A stretch of DNA of 5,995 bases from an uncultured Dehalococcoidia bacterium (GTDB taxonomy: Bacteria > Chloroflexota > Dehalococcoidia > Lucifugimonadales > GCA-2712585). The notes below the pieces were generated by a model. That model was not told where the DNA came from and ran no database searches. It worked only from the letters and a program-made list of their open reading frames with translations. The first letter of the stretch is position 1. Every line of letters starts with the position of its first letter. The position numbers and the translations under genes are program-made. Below, piece by piece: positions 1-5,185 of this stretch. The stretch is from assembly GCA_913052045.1 (NCBI GenBank), contig CAJXDJ010000061.1:1-5995 (forward strand), given 5' to 3'.

Positions 1-38
1 AGAGGTTTCCGCGCTTCATACAATACAGCAGCTTTCAT
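1..38 (-). CDS. Zinc-type alcohol dehydrogenase (MDR superfamily), N-terminal fragment
   Basis: The minus strand opens a reading frame at an ATG (38 to 36) that reads MKAAVLYEARKP and then leaves the window. This opening is typical of medium-chain dehydrogenases of the zinc-dependent alcohol dehydrogenase type, where a first beta strand (KAAVLYE) is followed by the residues leading into the GroES-like domain. Family members oxidise alcohols or reduce carbonyls with NAD(P)H in the cytoplasm. A GGAG Shine-Dalgarno at 47-50, eight bases before the ATG, supports a real start. The gene lies 115 bp downstream of the lipoprotein gene on the same strand. Only 12 full codons are visible, so zinc ligands, cofactor motif and substrate cannot be judged. 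The superfamily call rests on N-terminal resemblance alone. Confidence 0.7.
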   Translation of the reverse strand, partial: MKAAVLYEARKP

Positions 39-46
39 CGTTATTT

Positions 47-50
47 CTCC
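47..50 (-). promoter_or_regulatory. Shine-Dalgarno of the dehydrogenase fragment
   Basis: Read on the minus strand the sequence is TAGGAGAAATAACG followed by ATG, giving GGAG with an eight-base spacer. This site is what shows that the short frame at the left edge is the beginning of a gene and not chance. Confidence 0.7.
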
Positions 51-153
51 TACGAACCTTTGGAGGAGATAACCTAGACATCTAACACATTTGGGTCGTT
101 AGTTTAGTAACTAGGCATTACTATCTTCCTTAAAGAAAGGATAACCAATATAT

Positions 154-1530
154 TTAGTTCATTATTGGCGCCGTTACACCGTCCAATTCCTCAATTGCCC
201 TGTATCTACAACCTGGAGAAACCATCTCATCTTGTGGATAAATGGAGCTATTTCCAGCCCACGCTTCATAATTATCCATCAGGTTCTGAATCTTGGCTTT
301 GAAAACAGATTCAACCGAATCATCCAGGTGCATGGTCGGACAGTGATTAATAACCCCAAAATCTTCCATGGGACTTTCAGCTTTTCTGACGTATTCAAAA
401 AAACTTAGTTCAGTACGGCCATTGATACCCGAGTTAGTTCTATCTGGTAAGTTGCCTACATAGCCAAGCACTTGACCGGCGTCGATTATTGTACCTTCTG
501 TAACCGGATCTCCATCTATTGTTAAGGGCAAATCACAGAAAATTGGCGCGGATCCAGTGCGGTCACAATCTATGCTTACCACATGATCAAGATTTACCCT
601 CCACTTAGAGCCCATACTGGGAGCTATAATAATGTCCCAGTCATCTTGCTTATATCCGGCCGTTGGCTGCCAGGTTAGCATGGTGATCACCCCACTAATT
701 GGTGCGAGCACTATCGAATCTGCTGGGGCAGCGAATTCAAATGTGGGATTATCGTACTGCCTTGTTTCCCCAGGGTTGTGGATCATTCCAAAATCATCAA
801 AAACTGTTCTACCATATCTCGAATCAAATTTCATATCGCCAAAAGTTGCACTTGCCGAGTCCCATGGCCCTAGATTCTGCAGCATTAAATTCTTGAGTTT
901 TGGAGCGTGATCTGTGTGAGTATCGTGTTGATCTAATCCTATAGATGTAGGCGTGTCCATTACATCTTCTATATCTATGTGTTGTGCTATATCACAACCC
1001 ATTCGTTGTATTGGATCAGTTAAAGAAGCACAATCGATGCTTTCTAGGTTTTTCAGAAGATCTTCCAGGTCTAGATCTTCAGTCGTTTCAGGAATGTCTT
1101 CCAGGCCCAGGGCTTTGGCTATATCCTGAATGTCGTCCAAGCTTAGATCATCAGCTATATCCTGGATGTCTTCCAAATCTAGGGCTTCGGCTATTTCTTG
1201 GACTTCTTCCGAGTCTAGAGCGTCAACCGTTCCAGCAACTTCTTCCAAGTCTAGGGATTTATCCATTACCGTAACGCTCTCCATGCTTTGTGTTTCTGGG
1301 ATTGGTGTGTGTTTTGGTTTGTTAGTCGGCGTTGATGCGGCTACCATAGTTGGCGAGGGTGTTGGAAAGGATGTGCCGGTAGATTTAACCGGTGTGTTGA
1401 ATTGATTATCCATCTCCGGTTCACTAACAGATGAATCAGAACAAGATATCAAGGTCAAGCAAGCCACTGCTATAAATGTCAATAAATACGGGGTTTTATT
1501 CGTCGTCCGTTTAGCTGTACGTAATTCCAT
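154..1530 (-). CDS. Secreted lipoprotein with acidic 12-residue repeats and a degenerate M23/LytM-like domain
   Basis: A 458-residue protein, numbered from the ATG at 1530. Residues 1-30 are a lipoprotein signal: basic start, hydrophobic core (YLLTFIAVACLTL), lipobox LISC with lipidated Cys30. A Ser/Thr/Pro-rich linker follows (about 31-90), then six 12-residue acidic repeats (93-164). From about 260 the sequence follows a LytM/M23 beta-barrel: FEFAAP, a VLAPISGVI strand, and GTIIDAGQVLGYVGN. Of the zinc and catalytic positions only the late His seems kept (NLDHV, His316). The HxxxD pair aligns with Asn261/Glu265 and the HxH with Glu or Thr and Ser, so peptidase activity is unlikely. Six cysteines after the lipobox (167, 179, 322, 332, 397, 440) could form disulfides. 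The in-frame ATG at 1557 would add nine residues, but a TATAAT touches it and no Shine-Dalgarno precedes it. Function unknown; a cell-envelope binding or scaffold role is inference. Confidence 0.8.
   Translation of the reverse strand: MELRTAKRTTNKTPYLLTFIAVACLTLISCSDSSVSEPEMDNQFNTPVKSTGTSFPTPSPTMVAASTPTNKPKHTPIPETQSMESVTVMDKSLDLEEVAGTVDALDSEEVQEIAEALDLEDIQDIADDLSLDDIQDIAKALGLEDIPETTEDLDLEDLLKNLESIDCASLTDPIQRMGCDIAQHIDIEDVMDTPTSIGLDQHDTHTDHAPKLKNLMLQNLGPWDSASATFGDMKFDSRYGRTVFDDFGMIHNPGETRQYDNPTFEFAAPADSIVLAPISGVITMLTWQPTAGYKQDDWDIIIAPSMGSKWRVNLDHVVSIDCDRTGSAPIFCDLPLTIDGDPVTEGTIIDAGQVLGYVGNLPDRTNSGINGRTELSFFEYVRKAESPMEDFGVINHCPTMHLDDSVESVFKAKIQNLMDNYEAWAGNSSIYPQDEMVSPGCRYRAIEELDGVTAPIMN
1039..1254 (-). 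repeat. Six tandem 36-bp units encoding an acidic 12-residue repeat
   Basis: Inside the lipoprotein gene, six in-frame 36-bp units encode 12-residue units with consensus LDLEDIQDIAxx. Variants include LDSEEVQEIAEA, LSLDDIQDIAKA and LGLEDIPETTED. Hydrophobic residues recur at positions 1, 3, 6 and 9, and acidic ones at 2, 4, 5 and 8, which suggests short amphipathic helices. The units at 1111-1182 are most alike and the outer units have drifted. A seventh, isolated unit-like stretch (IDIEDVMDTPTS) lies about 20 residues after the block. The protein-level periodicity is plain; the DNA units have diverged in synonymous positions, so the array is not recent. Confidence 0.9.
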
Positions 1531-1545
1531 AATTATACCTAGCAG

Positions 1546-1563
1546 TGGAGTCTCCATATTATA
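1546..1563 (-). promoter_or_regulatory. Candidate -10 box and overlapping palindrome before the lipoprotein gene
   Basis: On the minus strand TATAAT (1558-1563) abuts the upstream ATG at 1557. Just beyond it lies a palindrome with arms TGGAG and CTCCA around one base (1546-1556). If the TATAAT is the -10 box, transcription would begin around 1551, inside the palindrome and beyond the 1557 ATG. That favours the start at 1530, which has AGG at 1538-1540 with a seven-base gap. The best -35 candidate, TTGCTG, is weak and 19 bases away, so the promoter is tentative. The palindrome would suit a repressor site at the transcription start. Confidence 0.4.
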
Positions 1564-1651
1564 TCATCTAGGGTTTTCTTAACAGCAAGCTCTTGGGGTA
1601 AGGCTAGATTATGAAATGATCCCTAAACACAATATATTGTCGGGATTACGG

Positions 1652-1670
1652 TCTATCGTGATAGATATCA
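1652..1670. promoter_or_regulatory. Overlapping short palindromes between methyltransferase and lipoprotein genes
   Basis: Two inverted repeats overlap here: TCTATC/GATAGA around GT (1652-1665) and TGATA/TATCA around GA (1659-1670). They lie 122 bp before the lipoprotein start and just after the methyltransferase stop. With stems this short and no T-run they do not look like a terminator, and an operator for the lipoprotein gene is possible. The region is AT-rich, so chance cannot be excluded. Confidence 0.3.
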
Positions 1671-1697
1671 TAGATGGGGTCTCCCATGCCTGCAGTT

Positions 1698-2459
1698 TTA
1701 CTTTTTTCTTGCGGTCGTGATTATGCGATCGGTTTCACTTTCGATAAGGCTAGATCCGTCAATTCCCGTCTGATCTAGCGGCTCAAACCCATTACGAATC
1801 AATATCTTCCTTAGTTGCGATGCCGTATAGATCTGCATCACCTGACTGCTGTTAGATATGTGAGGACTGGGCGGTCCCTTATCTACGTGGGAAATAGTAT
1901 GCGAGCACAGAAGGCCGGCTTTGTCTATCGTGCTGTACTGTATATCCCTAATCTTCGTATTACCTTCGAGTTTTTGCCAATCAATTGTGAGATTGGTTAT
2001 ATGATCACCCTTTATCAGGTAATTTAGGTTGTAAATGTCGAATATATATAGTCCGTTATCATTTAGGTTATTGGCGACATTTCGAAGGGTTTTTTCGAAA
2101 TCAAGCTTTGTAAGATGCCCGATGGAATTAAATATCGTTATAGCCGCGTCAAACCGTCCTATCTTGACCGTTCGCATGTCGCCTTTCAGAAATGCCGCAT
2201 TCAATTTTGCTGCCGCGGCATTATTCTCTGCGATTCTTAGCATTTTTGCATTGATATCACATCCAACAACCTCATATCCGAGCTGAGTAAGCCAGAAAAC
2301 CTGGGAACCGGTCCCACAACTAAGATCAACGATCGTCGTTACGTCGTAGGTTTTGAGAATATTTGCTACGGTGCTGTTGATAAGCCTGGAACTATCTGCA
2401 TTAAATGCATCATAGTGATTGGCCTCTTTATCATAATGTGACGATTTGGCTGAATACAT
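1698..2459 (-). CDS. Class I SAM-dependent methyltransferase
   Basis: A complete 253-residue protein of the usual length for a small Rossmann-fold methyltransferase. Motif I is VDLSCGTGS (44-52), the SAM-binding glycine loop. It is followed by the acidic end of strand 2 (VVGCDIN, Asp68), a motif III-like KGDMR (Asp94) and motif IV FDAAITIFNSIGHL (103-116). The N-terminal HYDKEANHYDAF stretch is typical of this group, whose members methylate small molecules or, less often, macromolecules. The C-terminal part (about 150-253) has the beta-rich insertion and final strands that usually set substrate choice, and these are too variable to name a substrate. The ATG at 2459 has AGGG six bases upstream. 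It is transcribed away from the amidohydrolase gene, from a shared 135-bp region. Family call is firm; substrate unknown. Confidence 0.9.
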   Translation of the reverse strand: MYSAKSSHYDKEANHYDAFNADSSRLINSTVANILKTYDVTTIVDLSCGTGSQVFWLTQLGYEVVGCDINAKMLRIAENNAAAAKLNAAFLKGDMRTVKIGRFDAAITIFNSIGHLTKLDFEKTLRNVANNLNDNGLYIFDIYNLNYLIKGDHITNLTIDWQKLEGNTKIRDIQYSTIDKAGLLCSHTISHVDKGPPSPHISNSSQVMQIYTASQLRKILIRNGFEPLDQTGIDGSSLIESETDRIITTARKK

Positions 2460-2486
2460 GCTTGACCCTAATATTGAATAATTCGG

Positions 2487-2492
2487 ATTATA
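2487..2492 (-). promoter_or_regulatory. Candidate -10 box of the methyltransferase promoter
   Basis: A perfect TATAAT on the minus strand lies 27 bp before the methyltransferase ATG, which would give a leader of about 20 bases. No convincing -35 hexamer stands 16-18 bp upstream. The box forms half of the inverted repeat described at 2484-2553. Confidence 0.45.
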
Positions 2493-2544
2493 ACACCGGG
2501 ACTGTTTATCGCTATTTGTTTATATACAACCGTTTTCGTAGAAG

Positions 2545-2550
2545 TATAAT
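2545..2550 (+). promoter_or_regulatory. Candidate -10 box of the amidohydrolase promoter
   Basis: A perfect TATAAT is preceded, with a 16-bp spacer, by TATACA (2523-2528), which matches the -35 consensus at four of six positions. The predicted transcription start near 2557 would leave a leader of about 38 bases before the ATG at 2595 and almost none before the alternative TTG at 2568. Confidence 0.5.
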
Positions 2551-2581
2551 CCGGTGAGCATGCAATATTGGCGATTACATC

Positions 2582-2586
2582 GAGGA
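2582..2586 (+). promoter_or_regulatory. Shine-Dalgarno deciding the amidohydrolase start
   Basis: GAGGA stands eight bases before the ATG at 2595. The longer frame beginning with TTG at 2568 would place this site inside the coding region and would add nine residues not expected before the first beta strand, so the ATG is preferred. Confidence 0.65.
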
Positions 2587-2594
2587 TATACATT

Positions 2595-3836
2595 ATGACG
2601 ATACCTGCAATTACATTAATAAATACAAAGGCTGTTATTGATGGTACAGGGTCAAAACCAACGGAAAACGTAACGGTCGTTTTAGAAGGAGCTTATATTA
2701 AGACTATCCAACCGCGGGGGCAAATTTCGCTTCCAACTGGATATAGTCCTAGAATTTTGGATTTTCCGGATGGATACTTACTTCCGGGTCTAGTTGACGT
2801 GCATACTCACCTAATGTTTGGGGGCTGGAGTAAACATTACGAGGAAGTTATTACAGGAGACTCAGACGAAATATCCCTACTCAGGGCTTCAAAGAATGCT
2901 TTAACGCACCTTAGATGTGGAGTTACATCTCTTAGAGATAATGGGAGTCGTAATAAAGTAACATTTAACCTTCGTGAGGGAGCTCTACGTGGATATGCAA
3001 CCACACCGAGACTTTTCCTATGTGGTCGACCAGTTACCCTAACGGGAGGACATTTCCATTGGTGTAACCAGGAGGCGGATGGGGTAAGTGGGGTTCGAAC
3101 AGCAGTTCGGAAGCTGGTAAAAGATGGAGCGGATCACATCAAAATTATGGCTGCGGGAGGCGGAACAACCATAACCGACAATCGGCGCCCTTCTTACACC
3201 GTCGACGAGCTTCGAGCGATAGTAGATGAAGCCCATAATATGGGAAAGCTTACTACCGCCCACTGCCTTGCCACGCAGAGTATTACCAATGCCTTAGAGG
3301 CCGGAGTGGATATGATTGAACACGCTGGTTTTATAGAGCCTGACGGCTCCTACAAATTTCACCCGGCTATTGGGGAGCGCATTGCGAAACAGGGTGTATA
3401 TCTTAGCCCAACTGTACAGACTGGGTACCGGGATAGAGAAGCTTTACTTGTTAAGGAGTCTGAACGTACCCTGACGAAAAGCGAATATGGGAAGTTAGAG
3501 GCCTTGAAAGCTAAATGTGAGAGTCAACTGGAATTTCTTGGCCGTATGTGGAACAAATCAGGAGTTCAGGTTGTTTCTGGTACAGACGCGATACGAATGT
3601 TTGGAGATTACTGTTTGGGGCTGGAATTAATGTCTGAAGCGGGGATGAGCAATATAGATATTATTAAAGCATCCACTAGCATTGCTGCAGAATCCATGGG
3701 CATTACTGAAATCACTGGATCTATTAAACCGGGTAAACAAGCGGATCTGATAGTGGTCGATCAAAACCCACTGCTGGACATCAAGGCTTTACGGAATATG
3801 TCTATGGTGATGCTGGGAGGGGAGCAAGTAGTTTAA
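2595..3836 (+). CDS. Metal-dependent amidohydrolase, imidazolonepropionase/prolidase-like
   Basis: A complete 413-residue cytoplasmic hydrolase of the amidohydrolase superfamily (COG1228 type), which hydrolyses C-N bonds of cyclic amides or of dipeptides such as Xaa-Pro. An N-terminal beta-sandwich part (ITLINTKAVIDGTG) leads into the TIM barrel at LLPGLVDVHTHL. All metal and catalytic positions are present: His70 and His72 (HTH), Lys183 in HIKIMAAGGG (the carboxylated bridging lysine of binuclear members), His223 (TTAHC), His243 (IEHAG) and Asp331 (SGTDA). The barrel then returns to the sandwich with GSIKPGKQADLIVVD. A TGGHFHW motif at 150-156 is also common in the prolidase-like branch. No signal peptide is seen. 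It is transcribed divergently from the methyltransferase gene. Substrate cannot be read from sequence; histidine breakdown is not supported because no hut gene lies nearby. Confidence 0.93.
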   Translation: MTIPAITLINTKAVIDGTGSKPTENVTVVLEGAYIKTIQPRGQISLPTGYSPRILDFPDGYLLPGLVDVHTHLMFGGWSKHYEEVITGDSDEISLLRASKNALTHLRCGVTSLRDNGSRNKVTFNLREGALRGYATTPRLFLCGRPVTLTGGHFHWCNQEADGVSGVRTAVRKLVKDGADHIKIMAAGGGTTITDNRRPSYTVDELRAIVDEAHNMGKLTTAHCLATQSITNALEAGVDMIEHAGFIEPDGSYKFHPAIGERIAKQGVYLSPTVQTGYRDREALLVKESERTLTKSEYGKLEALKAKCESQLEFLGRMWNKSGVQVVSGTDAIRMFGDYCLGLELMSEAGMSNIDIIKASTSIAAESMGITEITGSIKPGKQADLIVVDQNPLLDIKALRNMSMVMLGGEQVV

Positions 3837-3908
3837 TCTGGGAACAAAAGACCATGTTAAAAAGCTAGAAAGACAGGGCTTGTACTATAAATATCTCTTA
3901 GGAGCAGT

Positions 3909-3931
3909 GATTGTGATAAGCTATCACAATC
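3909..3931. promoter_or_regulatory. Perfect 10-bp-arm inverted repeat upstream of the duplicated-domain gene
   Basis: Arms GATTGTGATA (3909-3918) and TATCACAATC (3922-3931) flank AGC. It contains TGTGA-N7-TCACA, one base wider than the CRP consensus spacing of six. It lies 73 bp after the amidohydrolase stop and 60 bp before the next ATG. A run of T appears only about nine bases after the stem, too far for a standard intrinsic terminator. An operator for a CRP/FNR-like or other dimeric regulator is the better reading; an mRNA hairpin separating the two genes is the alternative. Confidence 0.5.
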
Positions 3932-3991
3932 GGCCAAATATTTTTGTAGCAGCTATGGTATCTCGATCTAAGGGAGGGGGTATAGATTAGC

Positions 3992-4930
3992 ATGGTAAAT
4001 GTAAAAAGGAATGCGAAGTTTGAACTAGGCCCCCTTATTATCACAGCTCAGCATGAGGTATGGGACGGCAACATTCAGGATCATGCGGATCAGGGAGTTT
4101 CCATAGTTATCACAGCCAACGTAGAAGGCAGGCATACATCTCTTCTAAGATTTAACTGTTTTGATTTTGAAAAGAGTTATGTTTATGGCCCCGATAACGA
4201 TAAGCTAGAGCCAATTGTTCCTGCAATGCTCAGTCAAGATAGCAAAGGTTACGCGGAACGGGCCACGTTTTCTGGTCGTCTTTATAGAATGGATACAACA
4301 GCCGATGGTAATGCTATTAGCTGGACCATTAGGACTTTAAAGACGATGCTTCCAGCAATGTTGATAAGGGCGGGATATCCGGAAATTGCTGGTAAAATAG
4401 ATCAGAAAAACTTGGACTCAATTCTCCCAGATTTGGAAATAGCCGCCCGGGATATTTATATTTCCCATAGGAATACCGTAAAACACAATAGAGGGACGGA
4501 TATATTCGAGGCAGGAAACATACGCTTTGGTCTTGAGATGCGTCGTCTTCCCGTTGGAGACGGAGGCTTGGCCATACATGTACTTACAGACGTGGGGGGC
4601 ACCAAGGGAAAGTCTTACGCAGAAGAGACCGAAATACTGGCTTTTGATTGCTTTAAAGATGGTCCGCACTATCATTATGGCCCTAGAAATAAGAACCATA
4701 GAATATATTGGGATACAACATTAGTACCTGATCCTCTCGGGTGGGTTTTGGATAAGTTCAAGAATGGGATGCTACGGTCAATGGTTGAACGAGCTGGTTA
4801 TCCAGGCGTAGCCATAGATATTGATCAATCTGTTATAGCCGCGGTACTTCCGGGGTTGGAGGACAGGGCAAGAGAAATGGAATTGGGAGGACTTCCAGAA
4901 AAGGCCACCCCGAACTTGGTTTCTGATTAG
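3992..4930 (+). CDS. Uncharacterised protein made of two diverged copies of one domain
   Basis: A complete 312-residue protein that I do not recognise by name. Copy A spans about 10-156 and copy B about 177-296. Matched landmarks are FNCFDFEKSYVYGP (54-67) with FDCFKDGPHYHYGP (218-231), DTTADGNAISW (101-111) with DTTLVPDPLGW (241-251), and IRAGYPEIAGKIDQ with ERAGYPGVAIDIDQ, each followed by a VLPGLE-like helix (ILPDLE/VLPGLE). Copy A carries about 27 extra residues between the YGP motif and the DTT motif. Each copy seems to be a beta-rich half followed by a helical half. No signal peptide, membrane segment or known catalytic motif is seen; the HYHYGP of copy B is missing both histidines in copy A (SYVYGP). 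The ATG at 3992 has a purine-rich GGAGGGGG upstream (3973-3980), 11 bases off, rather far. It is probably cytoplasmic; function unknown. Confidence 0.85.
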   Translation: MVNVKRNAKFELGPLIITAQHEVWDGNIQDHADQGVSIVITANVEGRHTSLLRFNCFDFEKSYVYGPDNDKLEPIVPAMLSQDSKGYAERATFSGRLYRMDTTADGNAISWTIRTLKTMLPAMLIRAGYPEIAGKIDQKNLDSILPDLEIAARDIYISHRNTVKHNRGTDIFEAGNIRFGLEMRRLPVGDGGLAIHVLTDVGGTKGKSYAEETEILAFDCFKDGPHYHYGPRNKNHRIYWDTTLVPDPLGWVLDKFKNGMLRSMVERAGYPGVAIDIDQSVIAAVLPGLEDRAREMELGGLPEKATPNLVSD

Positions 4931-5124
4931 TTATCTCTCCGCTTGGTATCCCTTTACTCTGGTTGAATTGAACATTTAATCAGTCCGGTTTGTTATTTCA
5001 TGCTTCTAGGGCGGCGAGTGCGGCTCCAGCGATGCTTTGTGAGTCCATTTCATTTTATTCAGAAAGTCGTGAAATAGGCATGATTTTACACAGATTACCT
5101 GTTTCTCTTCATCTGGTGCTCCTC

Positions 5125-5138
5125 CAAACTCTAGTTTG
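5125..5138. promoter_or_regulatory. Short palindrome before the reductase-like gene
   Basis: CAAACT and AGTTTG are separated by CT. The palindrome ends 22 bp before the TATAAT at 5161 and overlaps the only plausible -35 region (TTGAAG, 5136-5141). That position would suit a repressor or activator site, but the arms are only six bases. Confidence 0.3.
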
Positions 5139-5160
5139 AAGTTGTACTGGATAATTTGGT

Positions 5161-5166
5161 TATAAT
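5161..5166 (+). promoter_or_regulatory. Candidate -10 box of the reductase-like gene
   Basis: TATAAT lies 19 bp before the ATG at 5186, predicting a very short leader that begins close to the Shine-Dalgarno. The best -35 match (TTGAAG) has a long 19-bp spacer. A separate promoter here would make this gene independent of the one upstream. Confidence 0.4.
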
Positions 5167-5175
5167 AGATGTTTT

Positions 5176-5180
5176 GGAGG
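5176..5180 (+). promoter_or_regulatory. Shine-Dalgarno of the reductase-like gene
   Basis: GGAGG five bases before the ATG at 5186, the strongest ribosome site in the window. It fixes the start just before the Rossmann-fold strand. Confidence 0.75.
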
Positions 5181-5185
5181 TTATT

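Larger units (their letters stand above)
2484..2553. promoter_or_regulatory. Divergent promoter region with mirrored TATAATCCG boxes
   Basis: The 135 bp between the methyltransferase and amidohydrolase genes hold CGGATTATA at 2484-2492 and its exact inverse TATAATCCG at 2545-2553. The outward-facing TATAAT of each arm is placed correctly to be the -10 box of the gene it faces. A shared regulator or coupled control of both genes is possible, but no further operator is evident in the AT-rich centre. Confidence 0.5.
4931..5185. other. 255-bp intergenic stretch without a supported gene
   Basis: Mostly AT-rich, with a short GC-rich patch at about 5010-5032. The minus strand of this patch reads a 16-codon frame (4998-5048, MDSQSIAGAALAALEA) with no ribosome site. 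The right end holds the palindrome, TATAAT and Shine-Dalgarno listed separately. No clear terminator follows the upstream gene. Confidence 0.5.

Noticed and set aside
127..141. TCCTT/AAGGA stem as a terminator after the lipoprotein gene
   Set aside because: The stem is only five AT-rich pairs and no T-run follows on the minus strand.
1039..1254. CRISPR-like array
   Set aside because: The 36-bp period is continuous, in frame and protein-coding, without spacers.
632..1405. Plus-strand open frames opposite the lipoprotein gene
   Set aside because: They are antisense shadows, low-complexity where they face the 36-bp repeats, without ribosome sites or recognisable domains.
2568..2594. TTG start for the amidohydrolase adding nine residues
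   Set aside because: It lies only about 11 bases after the predicted transcription start, whereas the ATG at 2595 has GAGGA at the right distance.
3039..3263. Minus-strand frame inside the amidohydrolase gene
   Set aside because: It overlaps the most conserved part of a clear enzyme and has no family resemblance.
2595..3836. Naming the amidohydrolase hutI
   Set aside because: The prolidase-like lysine motif and the lack of histidine-utilisation neighbours do not support imidazolonepropionase specifically.
4418..4724. Frames on both strands within the duplicated-domain gene
   Set aside because: The main frame is supported by the internal repeat, which the overlapping frames do not show.
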